Below are positions 33,674 to 42,748 of a DNA stretch of 64,000 bases, piece by piece. The DNA is taken from positions 1-64,000 of the forward strand of contig CAZYAO010000002.1 of the NCBI GenBank assembly GCA_964645715.1. The letters run 5' to 3'. Below the pieces are notes generated by a model. It ran no database searches, was not told the DNA's origin, and worked only from the letters and a program-made list of their open reading frames with translations. Numbering within the stretch: the stretch's first letter is position 1; the number at the start of each line of letters is the position of its first letter. The position numbers were made by a program, and so were the translations under genes. The DNA comes from JAUMBM01 sp964645715 (lineage in GTDB: Bacteria; Bacteroidota; Bacteroidia; Chitinophagales; Saprospiraceae).

Positions 33674-34138
33674 ATGCGGGCATTAGATGAGACAGACCTT
33701 CAGTTGCTGGACTTATTACAGCAGGACGCCAAACTGACGCACAAGGAGCTGGCCGACCGGCTTTTTTTGAGCACGACGCCTGTTTTTGAGCGCATCAAGC
33801 GACTTGAACGGGAGGGTACGATACGAGGTTATGTGGCATTGGTGGAGCGCACCCGGCTGGGCCTGGGGCTTATGGCCTTTTGTGATGTATCACTGGAGGC
33901 GCATCAGCAGTCATATCTGTTGCATTTTGAGGAAGGGGTGCGCGCCCTGCCGGAAGTGATTGCCTGTTATCACATAGCTGGGCAGTTTGATTATCTCTTG
34001 CAAGTGGTAGTGCCTGATATGAGTGCATACCAGCGATTTATAACCCAGAAGCTGGCAGCGCTGGCGCACATTGGAAGGGTGCAGAGTTCATTTGTGATGA
34101 CAGAGATCAAGCAGGAGCACCGTCTGCCGCTGTTGTAG
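33674..34138 (+). CDS. Lrp/AsnC-family transcriptional regulator
   Basis: A 154-residue regulator. The helix-turn-helix is at about 8-50 (LLDLLQQDAKLTHKELADRL, then TTPVFERIKRLEREGTIRGY). The C-terminal RAM ligand-binding domain includes CDVSLEAH, ACYHIAGQFDYLLQVVVPDM and an ending VQSSFVMTEIKQ. It is divergent from the gamma-lyase-like gene, which it most likely controls in response to an amino acid. Confidence 0.92.
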   Translation: MRALDETDLQLLDLLQQDAKLTHKELADRLFLSTTPVFERIKRLEREGTIRGYVALVERTRLGLGLMAFCDVSLEAHQQSYLLHFEEGVRALPEVIACYHIAGQFDYLLQVVVPDMSAYQRFITQKLAALAHIGRVQSSFVMTEIKQEHRLPLL

Positions 34139-34186
34139 CAGCGTGCAAAGGATACAGGCGTCAGATGCGCCGAGCACCGATCTGTT

Positions 34187-34594
34187 TTATGACCATTCTT
34201 TTTCAGTACGGAAGACGGTTCCTTTGAAGAGTGCGACGAGCTGTCCGTCAGCATCGGTGACTTCAACCCTGTAGATGGCGATTCGGCCGCCGAGATGTTC
34301 TTCGGTAGCTGTGGCGGTGATGAGGTCGCCTGTGCGTAGGGGGCGGGTGTGGGAGATAGATGTTTCGACGGATACAGCCTGTCGCCCGCGGCTATTGGAA
34401 GCAAACGCGAGGGCGCTGTCGGCAAGGGCATAAGTGATGCCTCCGTGTGCAATACCAAAGCCATTGAGCATTTCGGGGCGTATGCTCATACGCAGTACGC
34501 AGCGCCCCAGACCATCCTCGAGTCGCTCAATGCCAAGCCACTGACTAAAGGCGTCTGCGGCCATCATCTGATCGGTAATCTGTATTGGTGTCAT
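34187..34594 (-). CDS. paaI: PaaI-type hot-dog thioesterase
   Basis: A 135-residue hot-dog-fold acyl-CoA thioesterase. The stretch LNGFGIAHGGITYALADSA, with the catalytic-region HGG, is close to hydroxyphenylacetyl-CoA thioesterase PaaI. The other paa genes are not nearby, so it could serve general phenylacyl-CoA housekeeping or belong to a dispersed pathway. It converges on the Lrp gene. Confidence 0.85.
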   Translation of the reverse strand: MTPIQITDQMMAADAFSQWLGIERLEDGLGRCVLRMSIRPEMLNGFGIAHGGITYALADSALAFASNSRGRQAVSVETSISHTRPLRTGDLITATATEEHLGGRIAIYRVEVTDADGQLVALFKGTVFRTEKEWS

Positions 34595-34692
34595 AGTGTA
34601 AAAAAATGCAGCAGGTGAAAAGGTTGCCAGTCGGCTGGTGCCGGTGCGGGCCTGTAAAAATAGTATTTTACGGCCAGCCTATGTTGTCGTGC

Positions 34693-34728
34693 GCTATTTT
34701 TGGGTGGCAACTGCCACCCAAAAATAGC
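34693..34728. repeat. Perfect 17-bp-stem intergenic palindrome
   Basis: Arms 34693-34709 and 34712-34728 pair exactly across a central AC. The inner stem is TTTGGGTGGCA/TGCCACCCAAA. It lies between two minus-strand genes. Confidence 0.75.
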
Positions 34729-34738
34729 TGTCGGCGCT

Positions 34739-34768
34739 GGTAATTTGCCGCTGCAACGGCAAATTACC
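34739..34768. repeat. Perfect 12-bp-stem hairpin behind the glycosyltransferase gene
   Basis: GGTAATTTGCCG (34739-34750) pairs with CGGCAAATTACC (34757-34768) around CTGCAA. It ends one base before the stop codon of the minus-strand gene at 34770. Confidence 0.75.
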
Positions 34769-34769
34769 G

Positions 34770-35897
34770 CTACAAGGTTTTTCTTTTTTTCCATACAACA
34801 GACAACGGCAGCAAGGCTGCCACACCCAGCAGCGCGATGTACAGGATGTGCAAGGGTTCCGTGAGCCAAAACCAGCGCATGGAGCTGGGTTGTTGCAGGC
34901 TGCGGGTTGCTGTTTGTAGGTAAAAAAAGTCGCTTATATATTTAATGGTCAATGCAGTGATACCAGCTGGTGGTGCCAGCAGGAGTGCCAAGATGACTGA
35001 CCACGAAAGCAGAAATACAAAACCTTGGAAAGCGACAAGTTTGGGATCCTTGTAAGCACCGGTTTTCGACGCCCAGCGCAGGCGCTGCTGCCACAGGCCG
35101 CGCCAGCTTTGCTGGGCAGCGGTGGTGGCTATGGCGGCTGCATCGGCAATAAAGCCGATGCGGGCTTGGCTGTCGCACAGCGCTTTTTGCAAAAGCAGCA
35201 CATCATCGCCGGAGGCGATGTGGTCGATGCCGGCATAGCCGCCAATGCGCTCGAAAAACGTGCGGGAAAAGGCCATGTTGGCACCATTGGCCAGAAGCGG
35301 GTGGCCGGCACTGCAGGCGCCGCCAGTGAGTAGCATGGTGCCGGCCACGTCCAGCGCCTGAAAGCTTGTGAGCAGGCTTCCTGCATCGCGCATGCGAACG
35401 GGGGCGCTTATAAAGGTGTAGCCCTGCTGCCAGGCGGCAGCTATGGCCGCCAGCCAGCCAGGCGGCAGCTCACAGTCGGCATCGGTGGTGACAATCAGTT
35501 CAGCTGCTGATTGCGATATGCCCCAGCGGAGGGCTTCTTTTTTATAGGAAGCTACCTGGCGCCCTTGCAGGTGGCTGGCCAGCGACAACAGGCGCAGCCG
35601 GGGGTCGTGCATAAATTGTGTTACAACTTCAGCAGTCGCATCTTCGGAATGGTCATCGATGATCCAGAAAACTACCTTGTCGTCAGGGTACTGCTGTCGG
35701 AGCAGCGAGCGGATGCAGGCGGGCAGCAATTGTTCTTCATTGCGGGCAGCAATGAGCACGTCTATGTGGGGCAGCGGCAGGCTGGCAGCCGGCGCCAGCG
35801 GCAGCCGGCGCCAGTAGTACACGATGGTGGCCAGCAAAGCTGCGTAGGCCATAGCACCCAGAACAGGCAGGTATGCTGCGGGCGGGAGCGAAAACAC
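34770..35897 (-). CDS. Family 2 glycosyltransferase, membrane-anchored, GTG start
   Basis: A 375-residue GT2 enzyme. One N-terminal helix (about 12-29) is followed by the catalytic domain: HIDVLIAARNEE (44-55), TTDADCELPPGW with the DxD (139-141), SGDDVLLLQK (229-238) and QRLRW (271-275), the set found in processive or lipid-linked transferases. At least three C-terminal helices follow. It starts with GTG, overlapping the upstream stop by one base (TAGTG), so it is co-translated with the small membrane protein gene. The sugar and acceptor are unknown. Confidence 0.88.
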   Translation of the reverse strand: MFSLPPAAYLPVLGAMAYAALLATIVYYWRRLPLAPAASLPLPHIDVLIAARNEEQLLPACIRSLLRQQYPDDKVVFWIIDDHSEDATAEVVTQFMHDPRLRLLSLASHLQGRQVASYKKEALRWGISQSAAELIVTTDADCELPPGWLAAIAAAWQQGYTFISAPVRMRDAGSLLTSFQALDVAGTMLLTGGACSAGHPLLANGANMAFSRTFFERIGGYAGIDHIASGDDVLLLQKALCDSQARIGFIADAAAIATTAAQQSWRGLWQQRLRWASKTGAYKDPKLVAFQGFVFLLSWSVILALLLAPPAGITALTIKYISDFFYLQTATRSLQQPSSMRWFWLTEPLHILYIALLGVAALLPLSVVWKKRKTL

Positions 35898-36391
35898 TAG
35901 CGGTCAAAAAGCTGATCGTAGCGGTTGTCTTCCTGTCGGGGCTGCTTGTCTGCCTGCAATTTTTCGGGGGCATCCAGCGGGCGCGTCTCTAGTTCTTCGT
36001 AGTCAACCTGCTCGGAGTCAGGTGAATATCCTGCTGGTCGATAAGCGCTGTCGGAAGTCCTGTGTGCCATTTTTTTGAAGAGTAAGGCTTTGAAGAAAAG
36101 CCAGGCGATGACAATGGGGAAAGCGAGCAGGGTGAGTGCCAGTCGAAATAACCCACTGGGCCAGTGACGACGGAATGATCCGACCAAGCCGGAGAAGTAG
36201 TCTGTTACTACGCGGTAGTTGATAATGAGGGTGGCTATAAACAGGACGGGGGCAGCGTACAGCAATAATTTGAGAGCCAGCCCAACAGCCATGAAAAGCA
36301 GGTAGAGGATGCCTGCGGTGATGAGCAGGGCAACAATCATGCCGAGGGGGTTGCCGGAGCTTCGATAAGAATACACTCTGTGCGAGTTCAT
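35897..36391 (-). CDS. Small membrane protein upstream of the glycosyltransferase
   Basis: A 164-residue protein with about three membrane segments (about 18-36, 38-58, 80-104) and a charged, soluble C-terminal tail rich in Glu, Asp and Pro. I recognise no family. Its stop overlaps the GTG of the glycosyltransferase gene, so the two probably act together. Confidence 0.65.
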   Translation of the reverse strand: MNSHRVYSYRSSGNPLGMIVALLITAGILYLLFMAVGLALKLLLYAAPVLFIATLIINYRVVTDYFSGLVGSFRRHWPSGLFRLALTLLAFPIVIAWLFFKALLFKKMAHRTSDSAYRPAGYSPDSEQVDYEELETRPLDAPEKLQADKQPRQEDNRYDQLFDR

Positions 36392-36589
36392 GTGAAAAAT
36401 GTTAATGAAAGCGGCCTTATCGTTGCCGATAAAGGAAAAAATATATACAATGCAACCGATTAGGCTGTCAAACAGTTCTATGAAAGCAACATTGGTTCGA
36501 CTAATGTATACAAATATGGGATAATTGTCGTTTTTTTACGATTGAAATATCGTGGCTGCAATCATTATTTTCACTTTTACTTAGCAAAT

Positions 36590-37954
36590 ATGTTCAAGAT
36601 AAGCCTTAGGCGAGTGGGCGTCGCGGCCTTTATGGCAGCTGCCTGGCTGACCAACGCACAACAGACCGTGACCGTGGGGGTGCAGATGCAACATTGTGCA
36701 ACACCTCCCAAGCTGTATACCTTCGATGGCCTGCAGTTTAAAGAGGTACAACAGGCAGCAGGGGAAGCTGCCAAGTACCGTTTTGATTTTAAGGGGAGAG
36801 AGCATCGCTTTTACTATGTAGGAACAGATGAGAATACCCATACACCTATGATTCTGGGTGCTGAGGATAATATACAGCTCGTAGGGGATTGCAACAATGG
36901 TCGGGCAATTGCCGTGAGTGGTTCACAGATGAATGAGCAGTATAATTCGCTGAAGGCAGAGTTTGGGCGTCTCAATGGCATGGCCCAGCAGGCTTCTATG
37001 GCTTACCGGGCAGCGATGAGCAACCCTGCGGCTATGCCGCAGGCGGTGCAGTCGCTGGGCAATGTAGATGTGCTACGCCAGCAGCTGCTAGATTCACTGC
37101 AGCGCACCAATCCCTTTTTGGCACGGGTGGCAGCACTGAATACCTATCTGAGCTTCCCCAACCACGGACAAGGTCGTTATCCGGGTGAGCTCGAATATTT
37201 TGCGGCGGAATTCTTTCGCTTTGTCAATTGGCAGGATGATGGCTACAATCACCTGCCCTGGGTGTTTGAGTCGTTTAAATCTTATACGGCTACATTGTCT
37301 GATGTGCCTAACCTGCCGGAACAGTTACTGACCAAATTTTTGGAAAAATCATTGGAGACGATACCTATGGGCAGTGGTGCGCGCCGGATGGCACTGGCAG
37401 GTATGATGACTACGCTGGAGTCCAAAAACAGTCCATCTTTTGTGCCGGTTGCTGAGCGTTTCATCAAAGAGTATGGTGCCAACTATCCGGATGCTGCCAA
37501 TGCCTTGCGCAACGATATTCAGCGCATTGGCGGAATGCGCGAGGGCGCACTGGCACCCGATTTTGCACAAAAAACACCAGAAGGAACGGATCTCAAGTTA
37601 TCGGATCTGCGGGGGAAGGTGGTGCTCATCGATTTTTGGGCCAGCTGGTGTGGTCCCTGTCGTCGTGAAAATCCGTACGTAGTACAGCTATATAATCAAT
37701 ACAAAGATAAGGGCTTCGAAATCCTGGGCGTGAGCCTCGACCGCAACAGGGAGAGCTGGTTGCAGGCTATCAAGGATGATAATCTAACATGGAAGCACGT
37801 CAGCGACTTGCAGTTCTGGCAGAATGCTGCTGCAAAATTGTATGGGGTTAGTTCCATTCCGCATACGGTGCTAATTGACCGGGAGGGAAAAATCATTGCC
37901 CGCGGATTGCGAAGCGCAGAATTGTCGCAGCTGCTTCCGCAGGTATTGGACTAG
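36590..37954 (+). CDS. TlpA-like thioredoxin-fold lipid-or-periplasm protein with DUF4369-like N-terminus
   Basis: A 454-residue exported protein. A signal peptide (about 1-21) is followed by an N-terminal beta domain of the DUF4369 kind, a helical middle region, and a C-terminal AhpC/TSA-TlpA thioredoxin domain with FWASWCGPCRREN (Cys354 and Cys357) and the cis-proline in VSSIPHTVLID. Such proteins are periplasmic thiol-disulfide oxidoreductases, numerous in Bacteroidota. The start at 36590 gives the signal peptide; the frame to 36542 is longer by 16 residues. Confidence 0.87.
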   Translation: MFKISLRRVGVAAFMAAAWLTNAQQTVTVGVQMQHCATPPKLYTFDGLQFKEVQQAAGEAAKYRFDFKGREHRFYYVGTDENTHTPMILGAEDNIQLVGDCNNGRAIAVSGSQMNEQYNSLKAEFGRLNGMAQQASMAYRAAMSNPAAMPQAVQSLGNVDVLRQQLLDSLQRTNPFLARVAALNTYLSFPNHGQGRYPGELEYFAAEFFRFVNWQDDGYNHLPWVFESFKSYTATLSDVPNLPEQLLTKFLEKSLETIPMGSGARRMALAGMMTTLESKNSPSFVPVAERFIKEYGANYPDAANALRNDIQRIGGMREGALAPDFAQKTPEGTDLKLSDLRGKVVLIDFWASWCGPCRRENPYVVQLYNQYKDKGFEILGVSLDRNRESWLQAIKDDNLTWKHVSDLQFWQNAAAKLYGVSSIPHTVLIDREGKIIARGLRSAELSQLLPQVLD

Positions 37955-37970
37955 TAGCAGGGTTTGTATA

Positions 37971-38014
37971 AAAAAAGCCTTTGGGGCGGCAGGTACTGCC
38001 CCAAAGGCTTTTTT
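37971..38014. terminator. Bidirectional terminator palindrome between convergent genes
   Basis: Arms 37971-37987 and 37998-38014 (17 bp, exact) begin with A6 and end with T6, so each strand reads out into a T-run. The inner stem contains TTTGGGGC/GCCCCAAA. It serves the TlpA-like gene (plus) and the TPR gene (minus), whose stop overlaps the right arm. Confidence 0.85.
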
Positions 38015-39443
38015 AGTTGAGACTACCTTGCAGCGGTGGTCGGTAGAGTGCTATGATATGTGTTACTTCCTGGTCATCGGCCAGTTCGGGCATCCAGTCA
38101 AATAACAGGGGATGGACAGCATAGTCCTTGGCTAGGGCTAGCTCGAGGGTTTGTATTCCCGTTTTTCGTTTGTTGGTTTCGAAAAAACAGCAGGCTTGTG
38201 CGTAGAGCAGCTCGGTATCGTCGAGTAGGTTGTCAATCGTTTGAGTCAGGATGGTCAGTGCATCTTCGGCTCGATCAGTTGAGAAATAAAACCACGCCAG
38301 CTGCAGCCAGTGCAGGGGAGCCAGCGGGTCGAGTTCCAGTATGCGCAAGTAGTATGTTTCAGCTTCTTCATACAGCCCCATGTAGAAGGTGAGGTCTGCC
38401 AGTGTATTGACGAAAGACAGCTCATAGGGGTCAAGCGCTACGGCTTTTTGGTAATAGACGCGCGCTTTCGGCCAGTCGAGCTTGGCGGCATAGCATTCGC
38501 CGAGATGAAAATTGGCATCGGCATCGTCCGGACTAATGGCCAAAGCAGCATAATAGTAGCTGCGGGCAAGATCGAGCTTATTTAGCGATTGATGACAAAG
38601 CCCTATGGAAGTGAGTACGGAGGCATTATCGGGATCCAGTTTCAAGGCAGCCTCATAGCTTTCGCAGGCTGTTTCAAACTGCTCCTGGTCTGCACACAAG
38701 TCGGCATAATCGAGATAAGCGTTGAGTTCATCTGGTTTGATCAGGAAGGTATACTCATACGCTTCGAGCGCCTCTTCCCATTGGCCCAGCGTTTCGTACG
38801 AGTGTCCCAGTTGGTGCCAGGCGTGGTGCGAGTAGGGATTTTCGTCTATGATAAATTTGAGGAGACCAATGCTTTCGGCATGCTTTCCACTTAGTTCGAC
38901 GGCCAGCATGATGCGCTCCAGCGCATCGGTATTATGGGGATTTTGCTCCAGCGATTGTTTGAGCGTTTCAAACATTTTGTCATAGTCCTGCTGATATTCG
39001 TGGATAAGCGACTCTACGAGATAGATCTCGCTTAGCTCCTGCGGGTCAGCACTCGACCAGAAAGGAATGAGTGCCTTCAGCGCCTCTTCATAGCGGTCGG
39101 CTGCTGCCAGACTTTCGGCACGCAGGAGCACAACAGTGATATCGGCGGGCGAGACCAGCTCGGCCTGATCGAGGATGTCGAGTGCTTCGGTATATTGACC
39201 GAGATGGAGGAGAGACTGCGCCTTGCGGAGGTAGAATTCTATGTTGAAGCGATGCTGTTCAATGGCATACGAGGCTACAGCAGAGATGCGGTTGTAAAGC
39301 CCCAGCTCATCATAATAATCCAGCAAACGGGAGAAAGTTTCTTCGGACAACAAGGGTGCATCGCCCTCCTCAAGCGCCTGTTCGTAGGTATCCACAAAAG
39401 CTTCGAAGGAACGGTAACCACCCCATTCGTTGTAATCGTCCAT
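38013..39443 (-). CDS. Tetratricopeptide repeat protein
   Basis: A 476-residue, acidic, all-helical protein with about twelve TPR units from about residue 50 to the end (for example YTEALDILDQAELVSPADI and WEEALEAYEYTFLIKPDEL). It has no signal peptide. TPR proteins mediate protein-protein contacts; no partner can be named from the neighbours. Such long cytoplasmic TPR proteins are conserved across Bacteroidota. Confidence 0.85.
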   Translation of the reverse strand: MDDYNEWGGYRSFEAFVDTYEQALEEGDAPLLSEETFSRLLDYYDELGLYNRISAVASYAIEQHRFNIEFYLRKAQSLLHLGQYTEALDILDQAELVSPADITVVLLRAESLAAADRYEEALKALIPFWSSADPQELSEIYLVESLIHEYQQDYDKMFETLKQSLEQNPHNTDALERIMLAVELSGKHAESIGLLKFIIDENPYSHHAWHQLGHSYETLGQWEEALEAYEYTFLIKPDELNAYLDYADLCADQEQFETACESYEAALKLDPDNASVLTSIGLCHQSLNKLDLARSYYYAALAISPDDADANFHLGECYAAKLDWPKARVYYQKAVALDPYELSFVNTLADLTFYMGLYEEAETYYLRILELDPLAPLHWLQLAWFYFSTDRAEDALTILTQTIDNLLDDTELLYAQACCFFETNKRKTGIQTLELALAKDYAVHPLLFDWMPELADDQEVTHIIALYRPPLQGSLN

Positions 39444-39532
39444 AATCGTCCGGGCTAATTCCAGAACAATATACGCACAAACATCCGGAGAGAGAGAAAA
39501 TGGGGTGTTTTTTTATGGAAGGAGTAAAGGAG

Positions 39533-39570
39533 AAGTGTTTTTGGGCGGCAGATGCCGCCCAAAAACACTT
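39533..39570. repeat. Perfect 18-bp-stem intergenic palindrome
   Basis: Arms 39533-39550 and 39553-39570 pair exactly across GA. The inner stem is TTTGGGCGGCA/TGCCGCCCAAA. It lies 6 bases behind the hppA stop (minus strand). Confidence 0.78.
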
Positions 39571-39576
39571 GGCAGC

Positions 39577-41736
39577 TTACAGCAGCGGAGCGATAACAAG
39601 CGCTACAACCGACATAAGCTTGAGCAGGATATTGAGCGAAGGACCGGACGTATCTTTGAATGGATCGCCAACGGTATCACCTACAACAGCTGCCTTGTGA
39701 GGATCTGATCCTTTGTAGTATGTTTTGCCTTGGATCTCAACACCTTCTTCGAACATTTTCTTGGCATTGTCCCATGCACCACCTGCGTTAGACTGGAAGA
39801 TAGCCATGAGTACGCCGCTGACGGTCACACCTGCCAGCAGGCCACCGAGCATTTCGGCACCGCCTAGCATACCTATAACGACTGGAGAAGCTACCGCCAG
39901 CAGACCCGGGAGAACCATTTCACGGATAGACGCCTTGGTGGAAATTTCCACACAACGGCTGTATTCAGCCTTGCCGTCAGCTTTGTGGAAGGTGTCGCGG
40001 TCGGCCTGACTCCAGTCTACCATCTCCTTATCTTCATTCTTGCGCATAACATCCAGCGCTGCCTTGAGCTCGGGAATGTCCTTAAACTGGCGGCGTACCT
40101 CCTGTATCATGTCCATAGCAGCCCGACCAACAGCGCCCATAGAGAGTGCACTGAAAAGGAAAGGAAGCATGGCGCCTATCAGCAGACCTGCCATTACCGT
40201 GGGCTTGGAGATATCAATAGCACTGATTTGCGCTGTTGACATGAAGGCTGCAAAAAGAGCAAGTGCTGTAAGGGCAGCCGATCCGATTGCAAAGCCCTTA
40301 CCGATGGCCGCTGTGGTGTTTCCTACTGCATCCAGTTTGTCGGTACGCTTGCGCACTTCCTTGGGCAAATCACTCATTTCGGCAATACCGCCGGCGTTAT
40401 CGGAGATAGGTCCATAAGCATCAACGGCCAGCTGGATACCGCAGTTGGATAGCATACCAACCGCTGCAATGGCGATGCCATACAGACCAGCTGTTTCATA
40501 AGCACCGATAATCGCCATGGATAGTACAAGCACCGGGAGTGCAGTTGATTTCATGCCTACGCCAAGTCCCGCAATGATATTGGTTGCTGAACCGGTAATT
40601 GACTGGTCAACGATGCTTTTTACAGGCTTAGTGCCTGTTCCTGTGTAGAACTCAGTGATGTAGCCAATTGCCAGACCTGACAGCAGACCAATGATGACAG
40701 CATAAAATACACCCGTATTGGTGTAGTCAGTTCCATTATGAGACCAGGTTGCGGGAAGCATCCACTGAACAATCAGGTAAGTGGCCGCCAGCATAAGCAA
40801 ACTGGAGAACAATTCCCCTCTGTTGAGTGCTTTTTGCGGATCACCACCTTCTGCCACGCGAACGAAGAATGTCCCGATGATGGAGGTAACGATACCGACG
40901 CCCGACAGGAACATGGGCAGCAACACAGCGTTGAGGCCACCAAAGTCATTGGTGTTTTCAAAGCCTGTCACTCCAATAAAGACGGCGCCCAATACCATAG
41001 TACCAACGATAGAACCAACGTAGGACTCGAAAAGGTCTGCACCCATACCAGCCACGTCACCTACGTTGTCACCTACATTATCGGCAATGGTTGCCGGGTT
41101 GAGCGGATGGTCTTCGGGAATACCAGCCTCCACTTTACCCACCAAGTCAGCGCCAACATCGGCCGCCTTAGTATAAATACCCCCGCCGACGCGGGCAAAC
41201 AGCGCAATGGAAGAAGCACCGAAGGAAAAGCCCGTGATGACTGTGATTACTTTGTTGATGTCCCAGGCCATGCTGGAGTACACAACAAACAGTGATCCCA
41301 GACCCAGCAAGCCGAGACCGACAACGCCCAGCCCCATAACAGAACCACCGGCAAAGGCAATTTCCAATGCCTTACCCAGACTGGTACGAGCCGCATTGGT
41401 CGTACGCACATTTGCTTTGGTGGCAATCTGCATGCCGAAGAAGCCCGCAAGTGCAGAGCATACAGCTCCTACAACGAAAGAGATAGCAATCATCCAGGAA
41501 GATGTCTCCGCATTGGCAGTAACGGCCAGCAGTGCGGCAACAGCCACAACAAAAATGGAGAGTACGCGGTATTCGGCTTTTAGAAATGCCATTGCACCTT
41601 CGGCAATGCTTTTAGCAATACCTGCCATGCGCTCATTGCCAACTTCCTGCTTGCTCACCCAGGCTGAGCGCCAGAACATATACAGCAACGCCAGCGCTCC
41701 AAAAACTGGAATAGAGTACGTAATTGTTTGACCCAT
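39577..41736 (-). CDS. hppA: Membrane-bound ion-translocating pyrophosphatase, K+-dependent type
   Basis: A 719-residue, 16-helix pyrophosphatase. The catalytic loop GADLVGKVEAGIPEDHPLNP and ATIADNVGDNVGDVAGMGAD hold the lysine and aspartates that bind pyrophosphate and magnesium. At about 470-476 it reads GNTTAAIGKG; alanine here marks the potassium-dependent class, while potassium-independent forms have lysine (GNTTKA). It couples pyrophosphate hydrolysis to H+ or Na+ export; which ion cannot be read with certainty. It stands alone. Confidence 0.95.
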   Translation of the reverse strand: MGQTITYSIPVFGALALLYMFWRSAWVSKQEVGNERMAGIAKSIAEGAMAFLKAEYRVLSIFVVAVAALLAVTANAETSSWMIAISFVVGAVCSALAGFFGMQIATKANVRTTNAARTSLGKALEIAFAGGSVMGLGVVGLGLLGLGSLFVVYSSMAWDINKVITVITGFSFGASSIALFARVGGGIYTKAADVGADLVGKVEAGIPEDHPLNPATIADNVGDNVGDVAGMGADLFESYVGSIVGTMVLGAVFIGVTGFENTNDFGGLNAVLLPMFLSGVGIVTSIIGTFFVRVAEGGDPQKALNRGELFSSLLMLAATYLIVQWMLPATWSHNGTDYTNTGVFYAVIIGLLSGLAIGYITEFYTGTGTKPVKSIVDQSITGSATNIIAGLGVGMKSTALPVLVLSMAIIGAYETAGLYGIAIAAVGMLSNCGIQLAVDAYGPISDNAGGIAEMSDLPKEVRKRTDKLDAVGNTTAAIGKGFAIGSAALTALALFAAFMSTAQISAIDISKPTVMAGLLIGAMLPFLFSALSMGAVGRAAMDMIQEVRRQFKDIPELKAALDVMRKNEDKEMVDWSQADRDTFHKADGKAEYSRCVEISTKASIREMVLPGLLAVASPVVIGMLGGAEMLGGLLAGVTVSGVLMAIFQSNAGGAWDNAKKMFEEGVEIQGKTYYKGSDPHKAAVVGDTVGDPFKDTSGPSLNILLKLMSVVALVIAPLL

Positions 41737-42012
41737 GATTAATTAGTTTGCATTTTGGCTTCAGCTTCGGTACAAAGAAGCAATCTGCCGCTTTACGAAT
41801 AATATTGATAATCTTTAGCTCTTCCCAAAGGCAGCGGCGACAAGGTCGTACACATGCCTACAGGCAGAAGTTGTCGTCATTTTTTTCAAATGCGTCAAAG
41901 TTAAGTCAATTTACTTGATACGCCAACAACCTTTGTTTTTTGATTCTGTCAAAGATATCGGGTTTTGTTTGGAGCTTGTCGGGAGAAGGTTTATCAAATA
42001 TGCTTTGTCGGG

Positions 42013-42603
42013 CTATTCTCCGAACCAGCGGGTTTTATCGGCCACGGGTTTTCTTTCGCCTGCGGCGGCTGGTAAGTCATACCGGCCTATATAAAAAAAT
42101 CCAAGACACCGTTGGCCAGGCTCCAGTGCCAGTAGTGCCGCTGCGTCCTCTGCAGCCGGCGGGGTACTCCAGTAGCTGCCCAGCCCGTGTGCGGTACAGC
42201 TCAGCCACATGTTTTGTACGGCGCAGGCAACGGCTGCTATTTCTTCCCACTCAGGCACTCTTTCTTCGGGATCGCGCTGCATACAAATGGCGATGATGGT
42301 ATCGGAGCGCAGGGGATTGACCTGCATTTTTTTGTAGCGGACTTCGGAAAAATCCGCTGCCGGCGTGTGGGACTTGTACCATTCGGCCAGAAAATCGGCC
42401 AGTGCAGTGCGAGCCGACCCGCGAAATACCCGGAAGCGCCAGGGCTCTGTGCGCCGGTGCGTGGGTGCCCAATTGGCGTTCTCGAGTATCTCTTCAATAA
42501 TATGTCTTTCAACAGGCTCATCCGTGTAGACGGGCGGAAAAACAGATCGCCGCTGCCGTATGAGCGCCGACACAGATGCAGGAAGAGGTAGTTTTTCAGA
42601 CAT
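42013..42603 (-). CDS. Nitroreductase-family flavoprotein
   Basis: A 196-residue FMN enzyme. RQRRSVFPPVYTDEPVE at the N-terminus, NWAPTHRRTEPWRF and the C-terminal GLGSYWSTPPAA segment fit the nitroreductase family (YdjA-like, short form). It uses NAD(P)H to reduce nitro or quinone compounds; the physiological substrate is unknown. It is divergent from the MutS-like gene. Confidence 0.88.
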   Translation of the reverse strand: MSEKLPLPASVSALIRQRRSVFPPVYTDEPVERHIIEEILENANWAPTHRRTEPWRFRVFRGSARTALADFLAEWYKSHTPAADFSEVRYKKMQVNPLRSDTIIAICMQRDPEERVPEWEEIAAVACAVQNMWLSCTAHGLGSYWSTPPAAEDAAALLALEPGQRCLGFFYIGRYDLPAAAGERKPVADKTRWFGE

Positions 42604-42676
42604 GGTTTTATTTTTTGGTTTGTAAAGGTAGTGTATTTGTCAGGGATTGCACTGTGCCGATTCGATGATGGATAAG

Positions 42677-42708
42677 TTGATGCGGGAAAAGAAATCATCT
42701 TACCTTTG
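42677..42708 (+). promoter_or_regulatory. Bacteroidota-type promoter of the MutS-like gene
   Basis: TTG (42677-42679), 21 bases, then TACCTTTG (42701-42708) matches the -33/-7 consensus; the start codon is 41 bases downstream. Confidence 0.7.
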
Positions 42709-42748
42709 GCGCCGTGAGTACTCGATTTATTGACACAACAATCAGGAA

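Noticed and set aside
34187..34594. Start of a phenylacetate degradation (paa) cluster
   Set aside because: Only the PaaI-like thioesterase is present; the surrounding genes are an Lrp regulator and a glycosyltransferase.
40738..41295. Plus-strand frames of up to 185 codons within the pyrophosphatase gene
   Set aside because: They arise from the strongly biased codon use of hppA on the opposite strand; no motifs are present.
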